Source: ZC4RG29 sp964521255 (GTDB lineage Bacteria; Bacteroidota; Bacteroidia; Cytophagales; Cyclobacteriaceae). From it: a stretch of DNA of 64,000 nt. The notes beneath the pieces are model-generated. The model had not been told where the DNA came from. It saw only the letters and a program-made list of their open reading frames with translations, and ran no database searches. The stretch is from the NCBI GenBank assembly GCA_964521255.1, contig CAZFRM010000025.1, positions 1-64,000 of the forward strand. The letters run 5' to 3'. The translations under genes were made by a program, and so were the position numbers. This document shows positions 8,110 to 16,740 of the stretch, one piece after another (positions within the stretch are counted from its first letter, which is position 1; each line of letters begins with the position of its first letter).

Positions 8110-10377
8110 ATGGAACATCTGCCCGATTTGATTCGTGACTTAGCCCTAGTTTTAACCGCGGGAGCTGTAACAACATTAATTTTCAGGAAGATCAAACAAC
8201 CGCTGGTCTTAGGCTATATCATTGCCGGGTTTTTGGTAGGTCCTCATTTTCATCTCTTACCCACCGTTGTAGATAACTACAACATTGAGATACTGGCTGA
8301 AATTGGTGTGATCTTTCTTTTGTTTAGCCTGGGATTGGAATTCAGTTTCAAGAAGCTGATGCGCGTGGGGGGAGCTGCTTCCATTACAGCTTTTGTGGAA
8401 ATTGCCGTTGTAACAACCGGCGGTTTTTATGCCGGAAGATGGCTGGGTTGGTCTGCGATGGATAGTTTATTCCTGGGAGGAATGCTGGCGAGCTCATCCA
8501 CAACAATTATTATCAGAGCATTTGATGAACTGGGAGTAAAAACAAAACAATATGCCAGCATTGTTTTTGGTGTACTGGTGGTAGAGGATATAGTTGTTAT
8601 AATCCTGATGGTGTTGCTTTCTACCATTGCTGTCACGAAGCAATTTGCCGGTACTGATATTCTTTTTACAATTTTAAAACTCGTTTCCTTCCTGGCATTG
8701 TGGTTCATCACGGGAATATCGCTCTTGCCCACCTTGCTGAAAAAAGCAAAATCGCTTATGGATGATGAAACCTTGCTGATCCTTTCCTTAGGACTTTGCC
8801 TGGGAATGGTAGTACTCGCTACGCAAGTGGGTTTCTCCGCAGAGTTGGGTGCATTTATCATGGGTTCCATTATTGCTGAAACAACATCGGCTGAAAAAGT
8901 AGAGCACCTTACCAAACCGGTTAAAGATTTGTTCGGAGCCATATTTTTTATTTCCGTCGGCATGATGATCGACCCTCAGGCAATTATTCAATATGGACGG
9001 CCCGTAATATATATAACGCTGTTTACTTTGTTTGGAAAACTGTTTAGCACTACACTGGGTGCGCTGCTTTCCGGTCAGCCGCTCAAGCAATCCATCCAGG
9101 TGGGAATGAGCATGGCACAAATTGGTGAGTTCGCTTTTATCGTGGCCACACTGGGGCTTTCGCTTGGTGTTATATCTGATTTCCTTTTCCCTGTAGCCGT
9201 TGGCGCTTCAGCTATAACAACTTTTACAACCCCCTATTTGATAAAATTTTCAGAACCATTTTATCGCTTTCTCGAACGGCTGCTTCCACCCAAATGGATA
9301 AAACGACTAAATGCCTATTCTTCCGGCACACAAGATATTCAGGCGGAAAGTGATTGGAAGGGAGTGCTGAGATCGTATGCAGCTATTACTATCATCAATG
9401 GCATTATTTTATCAGCCCTTATTCTGTTTTCATTGGAGTTTTTAATGCCCTTTCTGAAAGAGAAAATTGAAAATCCCCTGACACGAAACGCCATCGGTCT
9501 GGTCATCTCAATTGCCTTTATGGCACCTTTCTTATGGGCGCTGGTGGCCAGGCGACCAAAAAACATGGCCTATCGCGAAATGTGGTTGGAGAAGAAGTAT
9601 AGCCGTGGCCCACTGTTACTGCTGGAAATCGTCAGGGTTTTTATAGGTGTTTTGCTTATTTCGTTTTGGTTATTCAGATTATTCGCCACACAGGTGGCCA
9701 TCCTGGCGGTCGTGCCTATTATTCTTGTCATTCTGTTTATTTTAACCAAGCGGCTTCAAACCTTTTATCAACGCATAGAAGGTAGGTTTCTTGGTAATTT
9801 AAATGAGCGTGAGACGGCAGTATATAATTCACTTTCTGCAAATGTTTCACGGAAGAATGCCGACATAGAATCAGTGCTGGTTCCCTGGGACGCTCATATT
9901 ATTCAGCTTGAAGTTCCTGCGGAAGCAGATTACATTGGAAGGACACTGGAGGAATTGAAATGGCGCGAGCAATTCGGGATCAATATTGTATATGTCAAGC
10001 GCGGAGAAAGATTGATCCACCTTCCTGATCGCAATGGCTTCCTGTTGCCTTTTGATCAGGTCGGTATTCTCAGTACAGATGAACAATTCAAAGTATTTAA
10101 ACCGGTTTTTGATTCTGTTATCCAGCTTGATGCAAATCCACTTGATGTAAATGAAATCTCGGTTGAGAAAATTGTGGTCAATGAGCATACAAAATTAAAG
10201 GGTTTAGACATCCGCAATTCCCGGCTAAGAGAGCGAACAAATGGTTTGGTAATTGGAATAGAAAGGAATAACCAACGAATATTAAATCCTGTGTCAACGA
10301 CAGTTTTTGAATGGGGTGATATTGTCTGGATGGTGGGTGAGAAGAAAAAAATACAAGCGCTCCTGGCAAGACAATAA
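8110..10377 (+). CDS. CPA2-family monovalent cation/proton antiporter (KefB-like)
   Basis: An inner-membrane antiporter of 755 residues exchanging K+ or Na+ for H+. The N-terminal Na_H_exchanger domain (about 10-385) shows typical CPA2 blocks such as PLVLGYIIAGFLVGPH, FLLFSLGLEFSFKKL and the paired helix with GFSAELGAFIMGSIIAE. A second hydrophobic region spans about 420-560. Two RCK_C/TrkA_C-like cytoplasmic domains close the protein (about 595-680 and 685-755, each ending in a hydrophobic strand such as DIVWMVGEKKKI). No NAD-binding RCK_N domain is seen, so ligand gating probably differs from KefB/KefC. The gene stands alone, divergent from the GH3 gene and convergent with the TPR gene. Ion preference is not visible. 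Confidence 0.9.
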   Translation: MEHLPDLIRDLALVLTAGAVTTLIFRKIKQPLVLGYIIAGFLVGPHFHLLPTVVDNYNIEILAEIGVIFLLFSLGLEFSFKKLMRVGGAASITAFVEIAVVTTGGFYAGRWLGWSAMDSLFLGGMLASSSTTIIIRAFDELGVKTKQYASIVFGVLVVEDIVVIILMVLLSTIAVTKQFAGTDILFTILKLVSFLALWFITGISLLPTLLKKAKSLMDDETLLILSLGLCLGMVVLATQVGFSAELGAFIMGSIIAETTSAEKVEHLTKPVKDLFGAIFFISVGMMIDPQAIIQYGRPVIYITLFTLFGKLFSTTLGALLSGQPLKQSIQVGMSMAQIGEFAFIVATLGLSLGVISDFLFPVAVGASAITTFTTPYLIKFSEPFYRFLERLLPPKWIKRLNAYSSGTQDIQAESDWKGVLRSYAAITIINGIILSALILFSLEFLMPFLKEKIENPLTRNAIGLVISIAFMAPFLWALVARRPKNMAYREMWLEKKYSRGPLLLLEIVRVFIGVLLISFWLFRLFATQVAILAVVPIILVILFILTKRLQTFYQRIEGRFLGNLNERETAVYNSLSANVSRKNADIESVLVPWDAHIIQLEVPAEADYIGRTLEELKWREQFGINIVYVKRGERLIHLPDRNGFLLPFDQVGILSTDEQFKVFKPVFDSVIQLDANPLDVNEISVEKIVVNEHTKLKGLDIRNSRLRERTNGLVIGIERNNQRILNPVSTTVFEWGDIVWMVGEKKKIQALLARQ

Positions 10378-10406
10378 GTTTATAGAGATTCTGGATCATG
10401 TTAACC

Positions 10407-10455
10407 GGGGGTCATGATGTGACATTCCGGCATATATTGACCCCCTTAAATTTTT
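10407..10455. terminator. Possible bidirectional terminator between convergent genes
   Basis: Arms gggggtca (10407-10414) and tgaccccc (10438-10445) form an 8-bp perfect stem with a 23-nt loop, followed by an AT-rich tract. It sits between the convergent antiporter and TPR genes, the position expected of a shared terminator. The long loop lowers confidence. Confidence 0.4.
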
Positions 10456-10495
10456 AAAAGTCTCTCATTGTAATGATCTATGCGAATTAAGTGAA

Positions 10496-11704
10496 TCACT
10501 TGCAAACCACACTTCTGATCTTCTCGATGCCTTGTGCATTTAATGATTCAGCTTTTTGTACATCGCTGCAGGCTTCTTTCAATTGGCCTAACCTGTGACG
10601 GACAATTGCGCGGTTGACATAAGCTTGAGCATACTCCGGATAATACAGAATAGCTACTGAATAGTCTTCAGCCGATTCGTTTAGCTTATTCATTTTGCTT
10701 AAAACATTTCCCCTGCAAAACCAGGCTTTCTCATAATTGTTCTTTAACGCGATAGCGCGTGTAAAATCTTTATACGCTCCTGTAAAATCCTGAAGTTTTT
10801 CTTTTACCAATCCCCGGTTTATCCAGCTATCAGCATCAGCGTTGTTTAACTCTATCGCTTTATCATAATCTTCCAGGGCTCCTTTTAAATACCCTTGATT
10901 CAAACGATAATATGCGCGCTCAAGGTAAGGGTAGGAGAGTTCGGGATTCAGTTCGATAGCTTTATTTAACTGCTCTTCTGCGGCTGAAGGATTTTCTTTT
11001 TTATTCATCAAAACACCAAGATTATGATGAGCGATGGAATGACTTTCGTTTATGGAAAGCGCTTTTTGATAATCCGCTTCAGCGCCATCCAGATTATTTT
11101 GATCTTGTTTCGTTAAACCACGATGCACATAATAGTCAGCTTCCTTTGGATTTATCATTATTGCTGAATCAAAATAGGCGAGAGCGATATCGTAATGTTT
11201 TAATTTGTACTCAGCAAGGCCGATGTAATTCAGTACATAGTCTTTCATTGATGATCCCTGAGCGCTGATGATCTGGTCTGTTCCTCCTCCAAATGATGAT
11301 TGCCTGTAAAAGATAGATTGTGTTTCGCCAGAGGAAGGAAGATGAAGAAATTTTTTAAAATCTTCTGCTGCAGCTTCATATTGTGCTGCCTGGTATCGCG
11401 CTAAACCACGGCTAAACAGCGCTTCACGCTGGTTGGGATATTTCTCAAGGTAGATGCTGTAATCCGTAACTGCTCCCTTCCAATCTTTTAAGCGTTCTTT
11501 CGTAGCTGCCCGTGAAGTGTAGGCTTCATAATAACCGGCATCGGCAACAAGACATTGATTGAATTGTTGAAGCGCCTCGTCATACTTACCCGAATTATAA
11601 GCAAGCTCACCAGCCTCAAAAAGCTCGTTTGCACGTTTTCTGTAATTCTGCGCAAAAGCCTCAATACAAGCGAATCCTATCAATATCAAAATCAAACGCC
11701 GCAT
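10496..11704 (-). CDS. Secreted tetratricopeptide (TPR) repeat protein
   Basis: A 402-residue protein with a signal peptide (MRRLILILIGFACIEAFAQ) followed almost entirely by TPR units from about residue 25 to the end. Examples are AGELAYNSGKYDEALQQFNQ, GLAEYKLKHYDIALAYFDSA, GLTKQDQNNLDGAEADYQKA and GLVKEKLQDFTGAYKDFTRA. TPR arrays are protein-binding scaffolds. The secreted location points to a role in envelope or gliding/secretion assemblies, but no partner is visible. The gene is monocistronic. No catalytic domain is present. Confidence 0.85.
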   Translation of the reverse strand: MRRLILILIGFACIEAFAQNYRKRANELFEAGELAYNSGKYDEALQQFNQCLVADAGYYEAYTSRAATKERLKDWKGAVTDYSIYLEKYPNQREALFSRGLARYQAAQYEAAAEDFKKFLHLPSSGETQSIFYRQSSFGGGTDQIISAQGSSMKDYVLNYIGLAEYKLKHYDIALAYFDSAIMINPKEADYYVHRGLTKQDQNNLDGAEADYQKALSINESHSIAHHNLGVLMNKKENPSAAEEQLNKAIELNPELSYPYLERAYYRLNQGYLKGALEDYDKAIELNNADADSWINRGLVKEKLQDFTGAYKDFTRAIALKNNYEKAWFCRGNVLSKMNKLNESAEDYSVAILYYPEYAQAYVNRAIVRHRLGQLKEACSDVQKAESLNAQGIEKIRSVVCK

Positions 11705-11842
11705 ATAATAATTTGCTTAAATGAAGTTAACGATTATTCACAATTCAATTCTAATACTCACGCCTTCTCGGCCGGAGTCCTTTCGAACCATCTTTTTGTA
11801 CATCAACCAAACCCTTTACGCATATTTCATGTTTAAGGAAGC

Positions 11843-12520
11843 ATGGAAACTACAAAGCGATCAAAGAAAAAAACAGGCTCCGATACTTCCCGGGGAAAAA
11901 TCGTGAGCGCATATAAAGAATTTTTATTACTGGAAGGTAAACAACCTGCATCGGTGTATAAGTTCTGTTTGGATCTGGGTATTAGTGAGGATAATTTTTA
12001 TTCTCACTTCGGCTCTTTCGAAGGATTGGAAAAAGCAGTATGGAAGGGATTTGTTGAGGAGACGATCAGTCGTCTGAGCGGAGACAAATCCTTTGCGTCA
12101 TTCACTACACAAGAAAAAATTCTTGCTTTCTATTATACACTGCTTGAAGTTTTTAAATCCAACCGGAGTTTTATTGTTCTTCAACTTGGCCAGCACAAAA
12201 AACTGGAGATCACGCCAGGTTTTATTAAGGACTTTAAAGTTGATTATGAAAACTTCATTGCGGAGTTAATAAACAATGGTTTGAAGAACGGCGATATTGC
12301 AGCAAGGCCCTACCTCGACAAGCGCTATCCCCAACTTTTTTGGACTCACTTTGTGTTGTTGTTACTTTATTGGAAGGATGATGACAGTCCTGCCTTTGAG
12401 AAAACAGATGCCTACGTTGAGAAATCAGTAAGGCTTGCATTTGATTTGATTGGAAAAGGTGTAATCGATTCAGCGGTAGACTTTGCCAAATTCATTTATC
12501 AGAGTAAGGTTAAAAGTTGA
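11843..12520 (+). CDS. TetR/AcrR-like transcriptional regulator
   Basis: A 225-residue protein with a lysine-rich start and a helix-turn-helix region at about 18-65 (RGKIVSAYKEFLLLEG, then VYKFCLDLGISEDNFYSHFGSF), matching the TetR N-terminal fold including the Y-x-H-F tail of the recognition helix. The remainder is an all-helical ligand/dimerisation domain. The DNA-binding part is more divergent than in classical TetR proteins. About 300 bp downstream lies an ABC1/AarF-family kinase gene on the same strand. I recall this pairing from other Bacteroidota, but the function of the pair is not established by anything here. It may regulate itself or the kinase. Confidence 0.75.
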   Translation: METTKRSKKKTGSDTSRGKIVSAYKEFLLLEGKQPASVYKFCLDLGISEDNFYSHFGSFEGLEKAVWKGFVEETISRLSGDKSFASFTTQEKILAFYYTLLEVFKSNRSFIVLQLGQHKKLEITPGFIKDFKVDYENFIAELINNGLKNGDIAARPYLDKRYPQLFWTHFVLLLLYWKDDDSPAFEKTDAYVEKSVRLAFDLIGKGVIDSAVDFAKFIYQSKVKS

Positions 12521-12585
12521 TTGTTATCATTATTTAATACAAGACCGAAAGTCGGGAAGTCCGCAAGTCCGAAAGAAGGAGAGCA

Positions 12586-12732
12586 CTAATGTCGTGTCAT
12601 ATTTGAGTTGACGGGTCATCCATCGCTTGCCCCTAGCCCCGCCAGCTGGCGGGGAAACAGCGCGCAGGAATGCCCCTTTAGGGTTAGGGGCTGCGTAGGA
12701 GACATGAAACTTTATTGTTGACACGACACTAA
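12586..12732. repeat. MITE-like palindromic element, family 1, copy 2
   Basis: A 147-bp element between the TetR-like and ABC1 kinase genes. Its terminal inverted repeats are aatgtcgtgtca (12588-12599) and tgacacgacact (12719-12730), one mismatch in twelve. The interior holds a perfect 18-bp palindrome centred on gccagctggc (12637-12654), nested in a stem of gcccctagccc and gggttaggggc. The ends match the element at 2354-2497. The GC-rich interior differs from that copy, so only the termini are shared. Confidence 0.6.
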
Positions 12733-12827
12733 AAGATTTATCTTCTCAATGACCAATTACTAATGACTTATGTCGATTCGAAATAATTAAAAGTTAGTTG
12801 AATAACGGATAACCAATAACCACCCCC

Positions 12828-14129
12828 ATGAAGGAACACAACAGCATACCTGTATCGAAAGTAAAACGGGCTACAAAGTTCATTACTACGGGAGCGAAGA
12901 TTGGTACCAACTACCTCAAACATTATAGCAAAAAGCTTCTTGACCCGGATATAAGCAAAGATGAGCTTCACAGTGACAATGCCAACGATATATACAATTC
13001 ATTGAGTGAGTTGAAAGGAAGTGCATTGAAAGTGGCGCAAATGCTTAGTATGGATAAGAACTTGCTGCCTACTGCCTATCAGCAAAAGTTTGCAATGGCT
13101 CAGTATAGTGCGCCTCCTTTGTCTTATCCTTTAGTGGTGAAGACTTTCCATACTTACTTTGGCAAAGGTCCTGAACAAATATTTGATTCGTTTACACGAA
13201 AGGCTGTTAATGCAGCTTCCATGGGGCAAGTACACCAGGCCACCCTGGATGGAAAAAAACTGGCTGTAAAGATTCAGTATCCGGGTATTGGCGATAGCGT
13301 TAAATCAGATCTCGCAATGGTAAAGCCTATTGCTCTCTCCATGTTCAATCTCAACCCGGTTGAATATGATGAGTTCATCAAAGAAGTGGAGATGCGGATG
13401 ATGGAAGAGACTGATTATACATTAGAACTGGACCGGTCAATAGAATTATCAGAGAAAGCCAGGAGTATCCCTAACCTGATTTTCCCGAAATACTATCCTG
13501 AATTTTCATGTCCGAAGATACTGGTGATGGATTGGCTGGAAGGTGAGCCGCTGGGTGAATTTTTAAAAAATCCCGTTGATAAAAATACCGGCAGCAAACT
13601 TGGGCAGGCGATGTGGGATTTCTATCATTTCCAAATGCATACATTAAAGGCTGTGCATGCTGATCCGCATCCGGGAAATTTTATTATTACTAAAGATCAT
13701 CAGCTTGGCATCATTGATTTTGGATGCGTTAAAGTTATACCGCAGGATTTTTACCACACTTACTTCCAATTGCATGACCGCGACTTACTGCACGATCAAA
13801 AGAAGAAGCTAAGAGTATTCAGTGATCTTCGATTCCTCCACCCGGAAGATAGCAGTAAAGACAAAGCGTTTTATATCAACCTCTTTACGCAATTGGTTGA
13901 ACTTCTTGCGCGTCCGTTTCACTATGATGAATTTGACTTCGATGATAACGAGTACTTTGAAACATTGTATTCCTTTGGTGAAAAACTTTCCAACATGCGT
14001 GAACTGCGCGAATCAAAAAAGCCAAGAGGTGTACGTGATGCGATCTATATTAATCGCACCTACTTTGGCATTTATAATATCCTTCACGACCTCCGGGCTA
14101 CGGTTAAAATAGGGGAGCAGTCGTTGTAA
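12828..14129 (+). CDS. ABC1/AarF/UbiB-family atypical kinase
   Basis: A 433-residue member of the UbiB/ABC1 protein-kinase-like family, which supports isoprenoid-quinone metabolism or lipid homeostasis in other organisms. Visible motifs are the KxGQ-like element KGSALKVAQMLSMD (about 63-76), the nucleotide-binding loop NAASMGQVHQATL with the invariant lysine in LAVKIQYPG, the catalytic-loop-like VHADPHPGNFII near 278, and the metal-binding IIDFGCV near 298. The KxGQ motif carries Ala where Gly is usual (KVAQ), as in many bacterial members. No membrane helix is evident at the C-terminus. It follows a TetR-like gene on the same strand with a repeat element in between. The substrate is unknown. 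Confidence 0.88.
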   Translation: MKEHNSIPVSKVKRATKFITTGAKIGTNYLKHYSKKLLDPDISKDELHSDNANDIYNSLSELKGSALKVAQMLSMDKNLLPTAYQQKFAMAQYSAPPLSYPLVVKTFHTYFGKGPEQIFDSFTRKAVNAASMGQVHQATLDGKKLAVKIQYPGIGDSVKSDLAMVKPIALSMFNLNPVEYDEFIKEVEMRMMEETDYTLELDRSIELSEKARSIPNLIFPKYYPEFSCPKILVMDWLEGEPLGEFLKNPVDKNTGSKLGQAMWDFYHFQMHTLKAVHADPHPGNFIITKDHQLGIIDFGCVKVIPQDFYHTYFQLHDRDLLHDQKKKLRVFSDLRFLHPEDSSKDKAFYINLFTQLVELLARPFHYDEFDFDDNEYFETLYSFGEKLSNMRELRESKKPRGVRDAIYINRTYFGIYNILHDLRATVKIGEQSL

Positions 14130-14140
14130 CTTCGCTTTAA

Positions 14141-14148
14141 TAAATTTG
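14141..14148 (+). promoter_or_regulatory. Candidate -7 box (TAAATTTG) upstream of ku
   Basis: TAAATTTG fits the Bacteroidota TAnnTTTG -7 consensus and lies 63 bp before the Ku start codon. A TTG is present at 14124-14126, but the 14-bp gap is shorter than the usual 19 or so. Single-motif evidence only. Confidence 0.3.
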
Positions 14149-14210
14149 GAAAAACAACTCATGATCAATAATTTAGCACTGTGTACTTAATTTTTTAAAC
14201 TAAGTAAAAT

Positions 14211-15056
14211 ATGAGAGCTATCTGGAAGGGACATATACAGTTTTCGTTAGTAACTATTCCTGTTCGCATTTACAATGCTATTGACTCGGGTCAGACCATC
14301 AGCTTTAACCTGTTGTCTAAAGAAGCGCATAACCCCGTGAGCTATGAAAAGAAAGATAAGGTAACGGGAGAACCTCTTCGTAGTGAAGACATTGTTAAAG
14401 GCTACCAGTATGAGCCGGGACAATTCGTGATTATTGAACAGGAAGATCTGGATAAGGTCAAATTGAAAAGCACAAAGGTTATAGAGATTGAAGGATTTGT
14501 AAGCAAGGAAGAAGTGCACCCAACATTATATGAGGCTCCATACTTTATTGGTCCTGATGGAGATATAGCCGCGAAAACCTATGGACTGCTGGCAGCCGTA
14601 TTAAAAGATTCAGGAAAAATTGCCGTAGGTAAAGTTGTGCTTCGTGATCGCGAAACACCCGTACTTTTAACACCGCTTGAAAAAGGAATTGTCATGTACA
14701 GGCTTCGCTATCCGAACGAAGTAAGAAGTATAAATGAAGTGCCCCAACTTCTGGAAGTAAAAGCAGATAAGGAACAACTGAAGCTTGCCAAGACTTTGGT
14801 CGATTCAATGACGACAAAGTTTGCCAACATAGAAATGAAAGACCACTATTATGATGCGCTGAAAGCAATCATTGATGCAAAAGTACAGGGCAAAGAAATT
14901 GTAACCGTTGCGGAAGAAGAACCTAAAGTTGTAGATATCATGACGGCCCTGAAAGCCAGCATCGATGCAGCGAAGAAACCAATGGAAAAAGCTAAGGGCA
15001 AAGCAGCGAAGGAGGAGAAAGTAAAGACAAAGATTACAAGGAGGAAGGCCAGTTGA
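14211..15056 (+). CDS. ku: Ku protein, non-homologous end joining
   Basis: Bacterial Ku, 281 residues, which forms a homodimeric ring on DNA ends and recruits LigD in double-strand-break repair. The opening MRAIWKGHIQFSLVTIPVRIYNA is diagnostic. Further Ku blocks are SYEKKDKVTGEPLRSEDIVKGYQYEPG (about 44-70), a segment with VIEIEGFVSKEEVHPTLYE, and LLTPLEKGIVMYRLRYPNEV. The C-terminal tail (about 250-281) is lysine/alanine-rich (KAKGKAAKEEKVKTKITRRK), as in bacterial Ku proteins whose basic tails bind DNA. The partner LigD is encoded at 39841-42156, about 25 kb away and not adjacent as in many genomes. The gene appears to stand alone behind the ABC1 kinase gene. Confidence 0.96.
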   Translation: MRAIWKGHIQFSLVTIPVRIYNAIDSGQTISFNLLSKEAHNPVSYEKKDKVTGEPLRSEDIVKGYQYEPGQFVIIEQEDLDKVKLKSTKVIEIEGFVSKEEVHPTLYEAPYFIGPDGDIAAKTYGLLAAVLKDSGKIAVGKVVLRDRETPVLLTPLEKGIVMYRLRYPNEVRSINEVPQLLEVKADKEQLKLAKTLVDSMTTKFANIEMKDHYYDALKAIIDAKVQGKEIVTVAEEEPKVVDIMTALKASIDAAKKPMEKAKGKAAKEEKVKTKITRRKAS

Positions 15057-15254
15057 GTTATCAGTTATTAAGTGTCAAATTTCCAAGTTGGCGGACATTA
15101 TTTTCCTGATTAACCGCTAGTCCTGTTTTGTCAAGTTTATAAAATGGTTGGGTAAGTCCTTACTTCGATTAAGCGTCTTGTTTGCGTGTCGTAAATAATT
15201 TTGCATTTCACATAACTTCCGTAGTCGACACGCTGGTGTATTATAATTTCAAAA

Positions 15255-15302
15255 CCCGGAGCTGAAGCTCCGGGCTACAGACAGGTGATCCCTACGGGAT
15301 CA
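15255..15302. repeat. Tandem small hairpins in a 345-bp gene-free gap
   Basis: The gap 15057-15402 holds two adjacent perfect hairpins: cccggagc/gctccggg with a tgaa loop (15255-15274), and tgatccc/gggatca with a tac loop (15286-15302). They are joined by ctacagacagg. This arrangement looks like a REP-type intergenic unit. The rest of the gap (15057-15250) shows no gene and no further clear structure. Confidence 0.5.
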
Positions 15303-15402
15303 GGGTTCATGTCTCATTGAAACGAATTTTTCACAACTCACTGACTGTTCTTACTGGAGAATTTGTTTTATTGCAAGTATCAAACATGTGATAATTTTTC
15401 GT

Positions 15403-16266
15403 ATGCGCATTTTTCTTTCGTTGTTATTCACCAACATTTATTTTTTATGTTTTGGTCAGGCTAATAATGTTTTTAGATATTATGATGAAAATTGGAATGA
15501 AATTAATACTCCGGGACTGGCTTTTTACTATCGAACCGTAGAGGCGATTGCTGATAAATATTTAGTTACAGATTATTATGCATCAACAGACGAAAGAGAA
15601 ATGGAAGCAGTTTGTAGTAAAGTTAGCCCTGAATTAATTCGTGATGGAGAGTCTAAATGGTACTATCCAAATGGTGTAATTAAAGAAGATGGATATTTTA
15701 AGAATGATAAACGAATAGGTCTTTTTAAAACAAATTATGAAAGTGGGATATCGCATTCGCTTATTCTTTACGGGGAGGACAAAACCCAATACATCCAGTT
15801 TTGGTCTGATCAGGGGAAACCTCTCTTAGACAAGGGTACGGGATTTGTTGATAAAGTCTATTCAATTAATGAGAATTCCTCATTCATGGAGATAGAGGAT
15901 TCTCTGCTCGTTGCTGCTTATTCTATAAGGCCTGAGATGCAGGATACAATTTATTTAGTAACTAAAAGTCCAGCGGAATTTTATGGTGGAATGAATAGCT
16001 TTTATGAGGGAGTTGGGAAGGCTTTACTGGGGAAGTATCCTAAAGAAGCAAGAAGAAAAGGTATCCAGGGCAGGGTATTCATTGAATTCGTGATTGATAA
16101 AAATGGAGCAATGATTGAGGAAAAAATACTTAAAGGTATTGGAGGCGGATGCGATGAAGCAGCTTTAGCGTCATTCAGTAAATTGAAAAAGTGGAAGCCA
16201 GCATCATACAAGGGAAGGCCTGTAAAGACAAAAATGGTCCTTCCCGTCGTATTTAAATTGAGTTAA
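15403..16266 (+). CDS. TonB C-terminal domain protein with MORN-like repeats
   Basis: A secreted protein of 287 residues. I use the ATG at 15403 because it opens a signal peptide (MRIFLSLLFTNIYFLCFGQ); a GTG at 15388 would add five residues. The middle contains a MORN/YwqK-like stretch (KWYYPNGVIKEDGYFKNDKR, about 85-110). The C-terminal 90 residues match a TonB_C domain, with GRVFIEFVIDKNGAMIEEKI and ending KTKMVLPVVFKLS. Unlike classical TonB it has no Pro-rich spacer and no retained N-terminal anchor, so it is probably a periplasmic relative and not the energy transducer itself. No ExbB/ExbD or TonB-dependent receptor gene is adjacent. Confidence 0.75.
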   Translation: MRIFLSLLFTNIYFLCFGQANNVFRYYDENWNEINTPGLAFYYRTVEAIADKYLVTDYYASTDEREMEAVCSKVSPELIRDGESKWYYPNGVIKEDGYFKNDKRIGLFKTNYESGISHSLILYGEDKTQYIQFWSDQGKPLLDKGTGFVDKVYSINENSSFMEIEDSLLVAAYSIRPEMQDTIYLVTKSPAEFYGGMNSFYEGVGKALLGKYPKEARRKGIQGRVFIEFVIDKNGAMIEEKILKGIGGGCDEAALASFSKLKKWKPASYKGRPVKTKMVLPVVFKLS

Positions 16267-16323
16267 GAAAATTAATTAAATTACTAAACAGTGGTTCAAT
16301 AATTATTCAACGTACCAGAAGAA

Positions 16324-16734
16324 CTATTTACTAACCTTCTCTACTTCCTTTACACTAACATACTTTCCTTTATTCCCCCAACTGTTCTGAATGTAGTTCA
16401 TCAGGTCAGCAACTTCCTGATCGTTGATACCCGGAGCAGGCATGATGTTGTTGTACACTATTCCGTTAACGGTAATTTCACCTTCCTGTCCGAACTTAAT
16501 GGCGCGAATAGACCCTTCTTTATTTTTAGCAAGGTAATCGGATTTGGCAAGGGGAGGGAAGATGCCTTCTGTTCCGGTTCCGTCAGCTAAGTGGCAGGTA
16601 ACACAAAGTTCTTCATACAATTGTTTACCACGTTCTTTACTCTTTGCAAATTCATCGTCCTGGAATGAATACCACGCGCTGGAGGTTATCAATGCAGCGC
16701 TTATTAAAAACAGAAATCCAAGTTTATTCTTCAT
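16324..16734 (-). CDS. Periplasmic c-type cytochrome
   Basis: A 136-residue monohaem cytochrome c. It has an N-terminal membrane/signal segment (MKNKLGFLFLISAALITSSAW), a CVTCH haem-binding motif near 44-48 (ELCVTCHLADGTG) and a downstream candidate axial Met in the NNIMPAPGINDQEV stretch near 95-105. The fold resembles class I cytochromes that accept electrons from periplasmic dehydrogenases. Its start lies only 6 bp after the stop of the PQQ-type sugar dehydrogenase gene on the same strand, so the two almost certainly form an operon. The likely role is to carry electrons from that dehydrogenase to the respiratory chain. Confidence 0.9.
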   Translation of the reverse strand: MKNKLGFLFLISAALITSSAWYSFQDDEFAKSKERGKQLYEELCVTCHLADGTGTEGIFPPLAKSDYLAKNKEGSIRAIKFGQEGEITVNGIVYNNIMPAPGINDQEVADLMNYIQNSWGNKGKYVSVKEVEKVSK

Positions 16735-16740
16735 ACAGTC

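Noticed and set aside
12530..12724. Short minus-strand frame
   Set aside because: It lies inside the palindromic element and has biased, repeat-driven composition.
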